A stretch of 47,516 bases of DNA from Gammaproteobacteria bacterium (GTDB lineage Bacteria > Pseudomonadota > Gammaproteobacteria > UBA9214). The DNA lies in contig JAOUBY010000008.1 in NCBI GenBank assembly GCA_029860045.1, positions 1 to 47,516 of the forward strand, in the 5' to 3' direction. The notes beneath the pieces are model-generated. The model had not been told where the DNA came from and searched no databases. It saw only the letters and a program-made list of their open reading frames with translations. The translations under genes were made by a program, and so were the position numbers. The stretch's first letter is position 1, and every line of letters begins with the position of its first letter. Shown one piece after another: positions 1 through 8,391 of this stretch.

Positions 1-376
<376 letters not shown>

Positions 377-576
377 CAAGTTTGCTTGGTTGCTTTGGAG
401 GAGCAACCGGATCCTTGCTCGATGATTACTGTCTAAAAATCGACATCCGTTTCCGGACATCTAGACGCTCATCATCGATATTTGTTGCAATCGCAACCTT
501 CGACGTAAGCGCCCACACAAATTACCTGATCGAATTTTTAAAGAGCTTTTGCCGGGAACGATGCCCGACAAGGAGC
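377..576 (-). other. rrn leader (external transcribed spacer)
   Basis: This is the transcribed leader between the rrn promoter and mature 16S. It contains boxA followed by GTGTGGGCGCTTACG, which resembles the E. coli rrn leader. The part next to 16S probably forms the RNase III processing stem with sequence beyond the window. No protein gene is supported here; short frames in it are chance. Confidence 0.7.
536..547 (-). promoter_or_regulatory. rrn boxA antitermination site
   Basis: The minus strand reads AGCTCTTTAAAA, close to the boxA consensus TGCTCTTTAACA, about 160 bases before mature 16S. In rrn operons the nascent boxA RNA recruits NusB-NusE to prevent Rho-dependent termination. Position and sequence both fit. 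Confidence 0.8.
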
Positions 577-580
577 GCAC

Positions 581-608
581 ATTGTACGCATGTTTCCGAA
601 CCCGTCAA
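581..608 (-). promoter_or_regulatory. rrn sigma-70 promoter with GC-rich discriminator
   Basis: On the minus strand a -35 TTGACG (603-608), a 16-base spacer and a -10 TACAAT (581-586) precede a GC-rich discriminator (GTGCGCTC), a hallmark of stringently controlled rRNA promoters. Positions 609-650 upstream are AT-rich and suit an UP element. A second TATAAT lies at 675-680 without a good -35. The inferred start is near 574. Confidence 0.75.
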
Positions 609-778
609 CACCTAAAATCACAAATAAATCACAATGTTTACGGCCCGCGGAAAAACTACCCAACGCGGCCGTTAATTATAGCTGCCGGAGGCCCGCCGTG
701 GACAGCCCGGGAGGTAATTATTTTTACCCGGGCGGCAAAAGCACGCGGGCGCACAGGGGACGGCTATAGCCGTTGTTT

Positions 779-1975
779 TTACTCTATCGTGACCCGCGCA
801 CAGCGGCGTTTGCCTACCTGAATGACATACGTGTCGCCGGATTTCAGCCCCAGCGCCTTGTCCTCAATGCGTTCACCGTCCAGCCGCACCGCGCCCTGCT
901 TGATCATGCGAAACGCCTCCGAGGTGCTGCCCACCAGTCCGGCACCCTTCATGACACTGGCGACACCCAGTTCACCGCTCTCTCCCGGCAGGGTGACCTC
1001 TGGCATATCCTCAGGTAACGCACCCTTCTGGAAGCGCGCAATGAATGCCGCCTGTGCCGCCTCTGCAGCGGCCGCATCGTGGAAACGGGCCACGATCTCC
1101 TGGCCCAGCTGGAACTTGATATCACGCGGATTGGTGCCATCGGCAACGCTCTGCCTGAGTCGCTCGATATCCGCCATGGGGCGGAAACTCAATAACTCGA
1201 AGTAGCGCCACATCAGGTCATCGGAAATCGACATCAGCTTGCCAAACATTTCTTCCGGCGGCTCGTTAATACCGATGTAGTTGTTGAGCGACTTGGACAT
1301 CTTCTGCACACCGTCCAGGCCTTCCAGGATCGGCATGGTGAGAACCGTTTGAGGCCTTTGACCATAGTGTTTCTGCAATTCACGCCCGACCAGCAGATTG
1401 AACTTCTGGTCGGTCCCGCCCAGCTCCACGTCCGCCTTCATCGCCACCGAATCATAGCCCTGGATAAGCGGGTAGAGAAATTCATGCACGGCGATCGGCT
1501 GATTGGCAGCGTATCGCTTGCTGAAATCATCGCGCTCCAGCATGCGTGCCACGGTATATTTTGCCGCGATCTGGACCAGGTCCGCCGCGCCCATTTCTCC
1601 CATCCACTGTGAATTAAACATGACGGTGGTCTTTTCCGGATCGAGAATCTTGAAAATCTGGTGTTCGTAGGTGGCGGCATTTTGCAGCACGTCTTCACGG
1701 GTGAGCGGCTTGCGGGTGACATTCTTCCCGGTGGGGTCACCGATCATGCCGGTAAAGTCGCCAATCAGGAACAGCACCTCGTGGCCCAACTCCTGGAACT
1801 GGCGCAGCTTGTTGATCAGCACCGTGTGACCCAGGTGTAAATCCGGTGCAGTCGGGTCAAATCCGGCCTTCACGCGCAGCGGTTTGCCGTTCTTGAGGCG
1901 CTCGACCAGTTCGGCCTCTACCAGTAGTTCATGGGCCCCGCGCTTGATCTGAGCAAGCTGATCGGACGTCGTCAT
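779..1975 (-). CDS. tyrS: Tyrosyl-tRNA synthetase
   Basis: Class I aminoacyl-tRNA synthetase that charges tRNA-Tyr in the cytoplasm. The HIGH motif appears as HLGH at residues 47-50 and KMSKS at 225-229, followed by a C-terminal S4-like RNA-binding domain ([13 protein letters not shown]). At 398 residues it matches the shorter TyrZ-like type found in Pseudomonas and Haemophilus rather than E. coli TyrS. The ATG at 1975 is preferred over the in-frame GTG at 1984 because AAGGAGTG lies seven bases before it and the family N-terminus fits. It lies directly upstream of, and co-directional with, the rrn operon, and divergent from the M23 peptidase gene. A hairpin at 705-733 (GCCCGGG/CCCGGGC) lies just past its stop but lacks a clear U-tract. 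Confidence 0.97.
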   Translation of the reverse strand: MTTSDQLAQIKRGAHELLVEAELVERLKNGKPLRVKAGFDPTAPDLHLGHTVLINKLRQFQELGHEVLFLIGDFTGMIGDPTGKNVTRKPLTREDVLQNAATYEHQIFKILDPEKTTVMFNSQWMGEMGAADLVQIAAKYTVARMLERDDFSKRYAANQPIAVHEFLYPLIQGYDSVAMKADVELGGTDQKFNLLVGRELQKHYGQRPQTVLTMPILEGLDGVQKMSKSLNNYIGINEPPEEMFGKLMSISDDLMWRYFELLSFRPMADIERLRQSVADGTNPRDIKFQLGQEIVARFHDAAAAEAAQAAFIARFQKGALPEDMPEVTLPGESGELGVASVMKGAGLVGSTSEAFRMIKQGAVRLDGERIEDKALGLKSGDTYVIQVGKRRCARVTIE

Positions 1976-2107
1976 TAGTAACACACTCCTTGCCTGTCGT
2001 TATCCAGCGAAGATTACCATACCCGCAACACTGCAAGCCTCCCCTGAAATCGAGGCCGAACGGCTTCAAGTTTGGGCAGAAAACGGCCGATACAGACCTA
2101 TGAACTG

Positions 2108-2136
2108 TTGACCAATCGCCTGTCTACGTTTAACTT
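2108..2136 (+). promoter_or_regulatory. Candidate sigma-70 promoter for the M23 peptidase gene
   Basis: TTGACC at 2108-2113, a 17-base spacer and TAACTT at 2131-2136 lie 27 bases before the GTG start. The -35 is good and the -10 is moderate. It was found by eye only. Confidence 0.4.
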
Positions 2137-2162
2137 ATGCCAAACCGTTACAAGGGCTTACC

Positions 2163-3581
2163 GTGAAACGCCAGTCCATTTTCAACCGTGACATCAAGTC
2201 ACTGCATCCGGCAGGATTCTCAGGCCCCAGGCTACTGAGGCCCGCCCACCTGCTCGCTGCATCAGCAGCCATCGCCATCACCCTGGCCATTACCTATCTC
2301 AGTCCGGACACCGCCGAGGCCACACGCCACAGCTCACTCCAGTTGCCGGACCAGGGCACAGCCCAGGTAACCGATGGCTCGACGAGCACCCTGCCATTGC
2401 AGCTGCCCGGCACGGACAGTGATATAGAAAACACCGAGTCGGCACCCCCCCGGGCAGCGACCGCGAGTTCCACGCCGGTCGAGGACTGGCAGGAAGTCAC
2501 CGTCAAATCAGGCGACAGCATCGCCGGCATATTTTCCCGCCTGGACATAGCACCGCAAGAGTTACACGCACTGCTGGAACAGGATGGCGCCACGCACAAC
2601 CTGAAAAAGATTTATCCCGGCCAGACGTTGCGCGTGATAACCGGCGCAGACAACACACTGGCAAGGCTGAGTTACCCGATCGACAAGCTCAACACGCTGG
2701 AAGTCAAGCGCAGTGAAGACGGCTTTGATGTCAGCACAGTTACTCGCACACCGGAATTCAAAACCCGCAATGCCAGTGGCGTTATCGACAGCTCACTGTT
2801 CCTGGCTGGCAACAAGGCCGGCCTGTCCGACAACCTGACCATGGAGCTGGCCGGCATCTTCGGCTGGGATATCGATTTTGTGCTCGATATCCGCAAGGGT
2901 GACCAGTTCACCGTCTTGTATGAACAGATGTCACTGGATGGCGAAAATATCGGCAACGGCACTATCCTGGCCGCCGAGTTCATCAACCGTGGCAAATCCT
3001 TCCGGGCCATTCGCTACACCGATGCCGGCGGCAAGACCGATTACTATTCAATGGACGGCAAGAGCATGCGCAAGGCCTTCCTGCGCACACCGGTTGAGTT
3101 CTCGCGCATTAGTTCCCGCTTCAGCCTCGGACGCAAGCATCCCATCCTGAACAAGATCAGGGCGCACAAGGGCGTCGATTACGCAGCCTCGCGCGGCACA
3201 CCGATCAAGGCAACCGGTGACGGCAAGATCGTCCACCGCGGCAAGAAAGGCGGTTACGGTAATACCATTATTATTAAACACGGCACCAAGTACAGCACCC
3301 TGTATGCGCACATGTCCAAGTACCGGGGTGGCCTGAAAAACGGCAGCCGGATCAAGCAGGGACAGATCATCGGTTATATTGGCAGCTCCGGACTCGCGAC
3401 CGGCCCGCACCTGCACTATGAATTCCGTGTCGATGGCGTTCACCGTGACCCGCTGCGCGTCAAACTGCCCGGCGCGGACCCACTGCGCAAGAAGTACCGC
3501 GATGACTTCAACGCAAAGGCCGAGGCCTTGCTTGCAAAGCTGGACCTGGTGCGCGACGTACAGCTTGCCAGCAACAAGTAA
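2163..3581 (+). CDS. mepM: M23 family peptidoglycan DD-metalloendopeptidase (MepM/OapA-like)
   Basis: Predicted murein hydrolase acting in the periplasm, probably cutting cross-bridges during wall growth. The N-terminus is basic, followed by a single hydrophobic anchor near residues 30-46 (LLAASAAIAITLAITYL). A LysM/OapA-like segment follows around 105-165 (VTVKSGDSIAGIF ... YPGQTLRV). The C-terminal M23 domain has HKGVD near 335-339 and HLHYEF near 417-422, supplying the zinc ligands and general base, so it looks catalytically intact. The start is GTG with AAGGG upstream. It is followed after 50 bases by anmK, so a murein hydrolase and a wall-recycling kinase share a transcript. The order tyrS / M23 / anmK is conserved in Pseudomonas as I recall it. 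Confidence 0.92.
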   Translation: MKRQSIFNRDIKSLHPAGFSGPRLLRPAHLLAASAAIAITLAITYLSPDTAEATRHSSLQLPDQGTAQVTDGSTSTLPLQLPGTDSDIENTESAPPRAATASSTPVEDWQEVTVKSGDSIAGIFSRLDIAPQELHALLEQDGATHNLKKIYPGQTLRVITGADNTLARLSYPIDKLNTLEVKRSEDGFDVSTVTRTPEFKTRNASGVIDSSLFLAGNKAGLSDNLTMELAGIFGWDIDFVLDIRKGDQFTVLYEQMSLDGENIGNGTILAAEFINRGKSFRAIRYTDAGGKTDYYSMDGKSMRKAFLRTPVEFSRISSRFSLGRKHPILNKIRAHKGVDYAASRGTPIKATGDGKIVHRGKKGGYGNTIIIKHGTKYSTLYAHMSKYRGGLKNGSRIKQGQIIGYIGSSGLATGPHLHYEFRVDGVHRDPLRVKLPGADPLRKKYRDDFNAKAEALLAKLDLVRDVQLASNK

Positions 3582-3631
3582 CCACCCCGACACGTCTCCT
3601 GCAACCCGATTCCGGGCACAGTGACTGCCCA

Positions 3632-4738
3632 ATGCCAGCATTATTTATAGGTCTCATGTCCGGCACGAGTATGGACGGCATCGATGCCGCCCTGCTGGAC
3701 TGCTCCACCGACAGGCCTGCAATCATCGCCACGCATGCCAGCAAATTCTCTCCCGTGATACGCCAGCAACTGGAAACCGCGCTCAGGCTGGAAGACCCGC
3801 GCAATGCCGATCTCGCCGACCTCGACCAGTCCATTGGCGAAGCCTTTGCCGCAGCCACCAATGCCCTGCTGAAAAACACACACACTGAACCGGGCTCGGT
3901 GACTGCCATTGGCAGTCACGGCCAGACCATCCGCCATGAACCGGATGCATCCGCACCCTACTCCCTGCAGATCGGCAACCCGCAAACGATAAGCAAACTG
4001 ACCGGCATCGACGTCGTAGCCGACTTTCGCAGCGCGGACATTGAGGCCGGCGGCCAGGGCGCACCACTGGTACCTGCATTTCACCGCGCAGTGTTTAGCG
4101 ACGAACAGGAAACGCGCGTCATTCTCAACATCGGCGGCATTGCCAACATCACCATCCTGCCCCGAACAGCAGACAGTCACGTTACCGGCTTCGATACCGG
4201 GCCCGGCAACACCCTGATGGATGCCTGGATGCGCCACCACCTCGATCAGCCGATGGACCAGGATGGCCGGATGGCGGCCAGCGGCAGCGTCAATAAAGAC
4301 CTGCTGGAATATCTGCTACAGGATCACTATTTCAGCCGCCCGCCACCGAAGAGCACCGGGTTTGAATACTTCAACCTGGACTGGTTGCAGAAATACAGCG
4401 CGGGCTGCGACTGTTCAGACGAAGACATGCTGGCCACGCTGTGCGAACTGACGGTGAGCAGCATCACTGGCGCAGTCCGCACACATGCGCCGGAAACACA
4501 AAGGGTGCTGGTGTGTGGCGGCGGTGCTCGCAACCCTCAACTCATGCAACGACTGGAAACCAGCCTGTCCGGTATCCCGGTCAGTTCAACGCAGGATTAT
4601 GGTATCAACCCCGACTGGGTGGAGGCCGCCGCATTCGCCTGGTTGGCGAAACAGCGACTGGAAGGAAAACCCGGCAACATTCCGGAAGTGACCGGGGCAC
4701 ACAAGGCCGTACAACTGGGTTGCCTGTTCCGCGCATAA
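3632..4738 (+). CDS. anmK: Anhydro-N-acetylmuramic acid kinase
   Basis: AnmK opens and phosphorylates 1,6-anhydro-MurNAc to MurNAc-6-phosphate during peptidoglycan recycling in the cytoplasm. The signature GLMSGTSMDGIDAAL occurs at residues 7-21, and the ATPase-fold motifs GFDTGPGNTLMDAW and VCGGGARNP follow in the expected order. Its 368 residues match the family. It lies 50 bases after the M23 peptidase on the same strand. ampD, another recycling gene, lies at 41 kb in this window. Confidence 0.96.
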   Translation: MPALFIGLMSGTSMDGIDAALLDCSTDRPAIIATHASKFSPVIRQQLETALRLEDPRNADLADLDQSIGEAFAAATNALLKNTHTEPGSVTAIGSHGQTIRHEPDASAPYSLQIGNPQTISKLTGIDVVADFRSADIEAGGQGAPLVPAFHRAVFSDEQETRVILNIGGIANITILPRTADSHVTGFDTGPGNTLMDAWMRHHLDQPMDQDGRMAASGSVNKDLLEYLLQDHYFSRPPPKSTGFEYFNLDWLQKYSAGCDCSDEDMLATLCELTVSSITGAVRTHAPETQRVLVCGGGARNPQLMQRLETSLSGIPVSSTQDYGINPDWVEAAAFAWLAKQRLEGKPGNIPEVTGAHKAVQLGCLFRA

Positions 4739-4826
4739 AACAGGCCGAGCCAGAAGAATCCAGCCAAGTGTTGGCAATCAGAGATTACTGAAGGTCTGCT
4801 TTCGGCCATGAGTTGCCGCCCCCGGA

Positions 4827-4853
4827 CACAGAAAACCCCGCTGATGCGGGGTT
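4827..4853 (-). terminator. Rho-independent terminator, minus strand
   Basis: An 8-bp perfect stem (4834-4841 with 4846-4853, loop of four) is followed on the minus strand by TTTTCTGT. It lies downstream of csrA and the 25-residue reading frame and would end that leftward transcript. On the plus strand there is no U-tract, so it is not a good anmK terminator. Confidence 0.6.
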
Positions 4854-4944
4854 ACTGATCGACGACTACCGGCCACAATTTTACTGACATCGAAGTCCCC
4901 GCTACTGAGTAGCACCACTGGAATGATGCCATGCATCGTTGATG

Positions 4945-5022
4945 CTAAAACAGATCTAGCGTGGCCGCCAACATAATAGCTAGAAAAATAGCGAGCCCAA
5001 TAAAACCCAACGAATCCTTCAT
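4945..5022 (-). CDS. Possible 25-residue membrane microprotein downstream of csrA
   Basis: A complete frame from ATG at 5022 to TAG encodes 25 residues beginning MKDSLGFIGLAIFLAIML: a charged N-terminus followed by one hydrophobic helix (about residues 5-21). This is the shape of known single-pass microproteins of the KdpF or CydX kind, but I do not recognise the family. The Shine-Dalgarno is weak (AGAG about 8-10 bases upstream). It sits 93 bases after csrA on the same strand, before a terminator at 4827-4853, so co-transcription is plausible. Coding status is not proven; the supporting facts are composition and position. Confidence 0.4.
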   Translation of the reverse strand: MKDSLGFIGLAIFLAIMLAATLDLF

Positions 5023-5115
5023 GATGATTACTCTGTAAATCAGTTATTAGTTCTTATTGCCAGCCTTCTTTAATTTATTTGACTGGTTCACCGACCGGGC
5101 GCAAGCGGGGTGGGA

Positions 5116-5298
5116 TTAATTCTCATCCCCCATCTGCTCCTTCTTAATCTTCTGGTATATCTCTTCCCTGTGGACAGGAATATCACGCGGTGCCGTGATG
5201 CCGATTATGACCTCCTTGTGATCAAAACCGAGTACGGTGACATCGATGTCGTCACCGATTTTCACGGTTTCCCCTCTACTTCGAGTAAGTATCAACAT
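5116..5298 (-). CDS. csrA: Carbon storage regulator CsrA (paralogue-like)
   Basis: CsrA/RsmA is a homodimeric RNA-binding protein that blocks ribosome binding at GGA-containing hairpins and controls carbon flux, motility and biofilm formation. The 60-residue product starts [17 protein letters not shown] and keeps the conserved [10 protein letters not shown] helix, whose arginine contacts RNA. The ATG at 5298 is chosen over a longer frame (to 5358) because CsrA proteins begin MLILTR. An AGGA lies about 12 bases upstream. The usual alaS-adjacent context is absent, so this may be a second copy. It lies in a small operon with a 67-residue gene upstream, under a CRP-like site. Confidence 0.93.
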   Translation of the reverse strand: MLILTRSRGETVKIGDDIDVTVLGFDHKEVIIGITAPRDIPVHREEIYQKIKKEQMGDEN

Positions 5299-5342
5299 GG
5301 GTGGTTTATCCTTCTTTTTTGGCAGGGTTTTAATGGGGTGAG

Positions 5343-5546
5343 TTAGACCTTTATCCATCCATCAACAATTTGACCGTCAGACAGCACAATATTTGTGCGC
5401 TGCACATATCCATGCGCTTCCAGTGAATGAAACAAATCTGCATCTAGTGCTCTCGTTAGTACAAAAACATCTTGTGCGGTATTACCTTCATATCCACGAA
5501 TCTCCAAAGGAAGGTTTGATTCGTTAATGAATGCTGGTTTATACAT
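5343..5546 (-). CDS. Conserved-looking small protein of unknown function upstream of csrA
   Basis: I do not recognise this 67-residue protein ([20 protein letters not shown]...). It has no signal peptide or membrane segment and has a mixed alpha/beta composition. The ATG at 5546 is preferred to 5561 because GGAGG lies eight bases before it. Its stop is 44 bases before csrA, so the two are probably co-transcribed from the CRP-like promoter at 5605-5647. It could be a modulator of the CsrA paralogue or an unrelated partner; nothing in the sequence decides this. Confidence 0.7.
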   Translation of the reverse strand: MYKPAFINESNLPLEIRGYEGNTAQDVFVLTRALDADLFHSLEAHGYVQRTNIVLSDGQIVDGWIKV

Positions 5547-5604
5547 ATCCACAACCTCCATGTCGGGCTATATCTCACGACACAATGAGAACTGCGTCAC
5601 ATTC

Positions 5605-5647
5605 AATATATGATGGCTGTATGCTCGTATGTGTGACGTCCGTCACA
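5605..5647 (-). promoter_or_regulatory. CRP-type operator with class II promoter geometry
   Basis: TGTGA-N6-TCACA occurs at 5632-5647, a perfect match to both CRP half-sites. On the minus strand a -10 TATATT occupies 5605-5610, placing the start near 5598. The operator centre (5639.5) then falls at -41.5, the classic class II activator position. The -35 itself is poor, as expected of an activator-dependent promoter. Transcription would cover the 67-residue gene and csrA. Confidence 0.65.
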
Positions 5648-5854
5648 AAATCAGTTACTGGTTGGGACTTCTACTAGAACTGGAGGGTGGTGGCTTTATT
5701 AAAACGCCGGGGAAGCGTTGGCAAGAAACTGGCGCTCACTGTCGGCGTCTGTCCTGCAGAAGCCGCTGTCTCATGGGGTGATAGTTTCTGTTTAGCATGA
5801 ATTCAGCTGATTACCCCAGGAACCGAGTCCGACCAATGATTGCCGTACAGCGGC

Positions 5855-5886
5855 CAAAGAAAACGGCGACACGAAGGCCGCCGTTT
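5855..5886 (-). terminator. Rho-independent terminator downstream of the gltA transcript
   Basis: The 8-bp stem AAACGGCG/CGCCGTTT (5861-5868 with 5879-5886) is followed on the minus strand by TTTTCTTT. It would end leftward transcription from gltA and the 62-residue gene. The rest of 5648-5907 shows no gene. Confidence 0.6.
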
Positions 5887-5907
5887 CGATTGTTGCTGCT
5901 GTAATTA

Positions 5908-5982
5908 TCAAGCCGCTTTCTTTCTTCTCGCAATTCCGATCAACCCCGGCAGCCCGGAGCCGAAGAGCCAGACGTTAAGTAG
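5908..5982 (-). pseudogene. Remnant of a PEP-CTERM protein C-terminus
   Basis: The minus strand between an in-frame TAA (5983-5985) and TGA (5908-5910) reads VWLFGSGLPGLIGIARRKKA. This is the hydrophobic helix and basic tail of a PEP-CTERM sorting signal recognised by exosortase. The PEP tripeptide and the protein body are missing, and the frame has no start codon. It lies immediately after the stop of the 62-residue gene and before a terminator. I read it as a decayed gene fragment, implying that the lineage has or had an exosortase system. Confidence 0.7.
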
Positions 5983-5989
5983 TTATTAA

Positions 5990-6178
5990 TCAGCGGGCCA
6001 GCACCGAATAACCAATAGCAACGACTATCAACTGAATAAAGGCCAACACCCAGAAGTACAGGACGAAAAGCAATACTTTCGCCTGCCGCTGCTGGCCTGA
6101 TGCTTCACGCCTGACCCACAGCGCTGCTCCAATAACAGACATCACCAGAATGGTAATACCGATAGTAGCAACGACCAT
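5990..6178 (-). CDS. Small two-TM membrane protein of unknown function
   Basis: A 62-residue protein with two predicted transmembrane helices (about residues 3-22 and 36-58), separated by a basic, Gln-rich cytoplasmic loop (RREASGQQRQAK). The family is not recognised. It begins five bases after the gltA stop, so it is almost certainly translated from the gltA transcript and may be translationally coupled to it. Its stop abuts the PEP-CTERM remnant. Confidence 0.65.
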   Translation of the reverse strand: MVVATIGITILVMSVIGAALWVRREASGQQRQAKVLLFVLYFWVLAFIQLIVVAIGYSVLAR

Positions 6179-6183
6179 TCCGG

Positions 6184-7344
6184 CTAGCGCTCACCAATCG
6201 ACTGGTACTCGCGCATTTCCTCGCCGGCGTAGACCTGCGTGGGCCGGAAGATGCGGTTCTCCGACACCTGCTCTCGCCAGTGCGCCAGCCAGCCCGCGGT
6301 GCGTGCGATTGCAAAGATCGAGGTGAACTGGTCGGTCGGGATACCCATCTCGCGGTACAGGATACCTGAGTAATAATCGATGTTCGGGTAGACGCCCTTG
6401 GGTGCCAGCGTCTCCTCGCAGGCCTCCTCCAGCGCAATGGCGGTCTCGAATATCGGGCTCGCCGTGCCGCGCGCGGCTGCCAGCTCCATCATCATCTTTT
6501 GCAACTGGATAGCGCGCGGATCCTTGACCTTGTATTCGCGGTGCCCCATGCCCCAGATGACTTCCTTCGTGGCAAGTTTCTTGTCGAGCCAGGCGCGCGC
6601 ATTCTCCGGCTTGCCGATTTCCTCCAGCATCTGGATGACATGTTCGTTGGCACCACCATGCAGGGGACCGGCCAGGGTACCGATCGCGGCAGCAATCACG
6701 TAGGACGGCATCGCCAGCGTCGAGCCGGTCACCATCGCCGCAAAGGTCGAGGCATTGATGGTGTGTTCGGCGTGCAGCACAAGACAGGCATCCATGATAC
6801 GGGCAGTCAGCGGGTCCGGTTCGATCCCGTTGGAAAACATGTACAGGAAATTGGCGGCGTAACTGAGGTCGGTACGCGCCCGTACCGGGTCGTTGCCGAG
6901 GCGCATCTGCTGCCACATGGCCACCAGTGTTGCCATGCGCGCCAGGATGCGAACCGACTGGCCATGCACGTAACGTTCGCTTTCGTCACCGGGACTGCGA
7001 ATCTGTACCGGCACGTTATTGGGATAGAACATGCCCAGGCTGGCAACCGCCGTCTGCAGCATCTCCATGGGGTGTCCGGTAACCGGTAATGCCCGCATGA
7101 TGTCACGCACGTTGTATTTCACCGTGCGATGTTCACGCAACTGCCCGTCGAACACCGATAACTGCTCTGCCGTCGGCAACTCGCCATCCAGCAGCAGGTA
7201 GGCAGTTTCCTCGAAGCTGCTGTGTTCGGCCAGGTCGACAATCCGGTAACCGCGGTAGGTCAGGATGCCCCGTTTGCCATCCAGGTAGGAAATCGTGGAT
7301 TTTGTCGCCGGAACACCTTCCAGCCCGGGTTGATAATCAGTCAC
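6184..7344 (-). CDS. gltA: Citrate synthase
   Basis: Condenses acetyl-CoA with oxaloacetate to citrate at TCA cycle entry. The catalytic triad is visible as H229 (PLHGGANEH), H268 (GMGHREYK) and D323 (PNIDYYSG), with substrate-binding H194 in LHAEHTINAS. At 386 residues it is the shorter type that lacks the N-terminal NADH-binding extension of E. coli GltA, so NADH inhibition is not expected. A 2-methylcitrate synthase activity cannot be excluded, but no prp genes are nearby. The start is GTG with AGAGGA six bases upstream; a TATAAT lies at 7380-7385 on the minus strand without a convincing -35. Confidence 0.92.
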   Translation of the reverse strand: MTDYQPGLEGVPATKSTISYLDGKRGILTYRGYRIVDLAEHSSFEETAYLLLDGELPTAEQLSVFDGQLREHRTVKYNVRDIMRALPVTGHPMEMLQTAVASLGMFYPNNVPVQIRSPGDESERYVHGQSVRILARMATLVAMWQQMRLGNDPVRARTDLSYAANFLYMFSNGIEPDPLTARIMDACLVLHAEHTINASTFAAMVTGSTLAMPSYVIAAAIGTLAGPLHGGANEHVIQMLEEIGKPENARAWLDKKLATKEVIWGMGHREYKVKDPRAIQLQKMMMELAAARGTASPIFETAIALEEACEETLAPKGVYPNIDYYSGILYREMGIPTDQFTSIFAIARTAGWLAHWREQVSENRIFRPTQVYAGEEMREYQSIGER

Positions 7345-7469
7345 AGCGAATCCTCTGAATAAACGTAAACTTGCACATGATTATAAACTGGCGAACACCA
7401 TTGCGTGTCACGACAGCCAGACAGGCGCTACTGCATAGCCTTGCGGGCGAACAGATTACTGATGGAGAT

Positions 7470-7500
7470 AAAGCAGCAAGGGGGCGCGAACGCCCCCTTG
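7470..7500 (-). terminator. Terminator of erpA
   Basis: A perfect 10-bp stem CAAGGGGGCG/CGCCCCCTTG (7477-7486 with 7491-7500) has a UUCG loop on the minus strand. It is followed by CTGCTTTAT and lies 20 bases after the erpA stop. The T-run is weak, but the stem is very stable. Confidence 0.65.
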
Positions 7501-7520
7501 TACCTGGAGTTCAGTCGTAC

Positions 7521-7874
7521 TCAGACCGAGAAGGACGAGCCACAGCCACAGGTTGTCGTTGCATTGGGATTTCTGACCACGAACTGGGCGCCTTCCAGAC
7601 CCTCGGTATAATCCACTTCCGCACCGGTAAGATATTGATAACTCATGGGATCGACCACCAGCGCCACACCGCCGTTTTCCACTACGATATCGCCCTCGGT
7701 GATGTTTTCATCGAACGAAAACCCGTACTGAAAGCCGGAACAGCCACCGCCCGAGATATAAATCCGTAGCTTCAGGCCGGGATTATTTTCTTCCTCAATC
7801 AGGCACTTAACCTTACCGGCGGCGGCATCGGTAAAGGTGATGTCGGTGCTCATTGATGCTGCTGTTTCACTCAT
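7521..7874 (-). CDS. erpA: Iron-sulfur cluster insertion protein ErpA (A-type carrier)
   Basis: A-type carrier that passes Fe-S clusters to apoproteins such as those of isoprenoid synthesis. The three ligand cysteines are present in [11 protein letters not shown] and TTTCGCGSS. The start [14 protein letters not shown] at 7874 is preferred over the upstream TTG at 7907 because GAGG precedes it at a usable distance and the family N-terminus fits. Upstream on the same strand are bactofilin and the DUF6776 gene, the order I recall for Pseudomonas (argC / two genes / erpA). A second A-type carrier lies at 21877-22269. Confidence 0.93.
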   Translation of the reverse strand: MSETAASMSTDITFTDAAAGKVKCLIEEENNPGLKLRIYISGGGCSGFQYGFSFDENITEGDIVVENGGVALVVDPMSYQYLTGAEVDYTEGLEGAQFVVRNPNATTTCGCGSSFSV

Positions 7875-7946
7875 TGCAGTAACTGCCTCTTGCCAATTCG
7901 ATTCCAATCAGCAAATTATCTATTTCCTGAGCAAATTGGTCAAGTA

Positions 7947-8375
7947 TTAGTCCGGGCCCGCACCCTGCTCCGTGCTGTCGCGCTCGAAACTCAGTACTGA
8001 CGAGCCCTTCTCACTCGGGTGCACCAGGCTGCCATTAACCGCGGCACCCATGGCCATCTCGATCAGGTTGTAATACACATCGCCATTGACCGCGGCCTTG
8101 GCAGCGAGTTCGATACGGTCATCGGAGCGCACGTCGCCGGTCACCGTGCCGTTCAGGATCACCGTGGGTACGCGCACATCGCCCTCGATACTGCCGTGCT
8201 CGCTGACGGTCAGCACGGATGCGGAACCGGCCTCGGCGAGAATACCGCCCTTGATGTGGCCGTCGACATGCAAGCCGCCGGTAAAGTGGACATCTCCCTC
8301 GATCCGGGTCTGCTGACCGATAATGGTGTCGACCTTGGCAGAACTGCTTTTCGGTTTTTTGCTATCTCCAAACAT
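7947..8375 (-). CDS. Bactofilin (polymer-forming cytoskeletal protein)
   Basis: A 142-residue bactofilin that should polymerise into nucleotide-free beta-helical filaments at the inner membrane. The central DUF583 right-handed beta-helix shows the repeating short strand pattern (IIGQQTRIEGDVHFTGGLHVDG ... is its first part), with Ser/Lys-rich N- and acidic C-terminal tails. The start MFGDSKKPKSSS follows AGGAGAAGG by about six bases; the longer frame to 8417 overlaps the DUF6776 gene and lacks support. It lies 16 bases downstream of the DUF6776 gene, so they are one transcript. Bactofilins often scaffold wall enzymes. Confidence 0.92.
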   Translation of the reverse strand: MFGDSKKPKSSSAKVDTIIGQQTRIEGDVHFTGGLHVDGHIKGGILAEAGSASVLTVSEHGSIEGDVRVPTVILNGTVTGDVRSDDRIELAAKAAVNGDVYYNLIEMAMGAAVNGSLVHPSEKGSSVLSFERDSTEQGAGPD

Positions 8376-8391
8376 ATGCCTTCTCCTGTCG

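Noticed and set aside
705-733. Terminator of tyrS
   Set aside because: The GCCCGGG/CCCGGGC stem has U-rich sequence only in its loop, not after it, so function is unclear.
5632-5647. FNR-type site
   Set aside because: The half-sites are TGTGA/TCACA; FNR sites have TTGAT/ATCAA.
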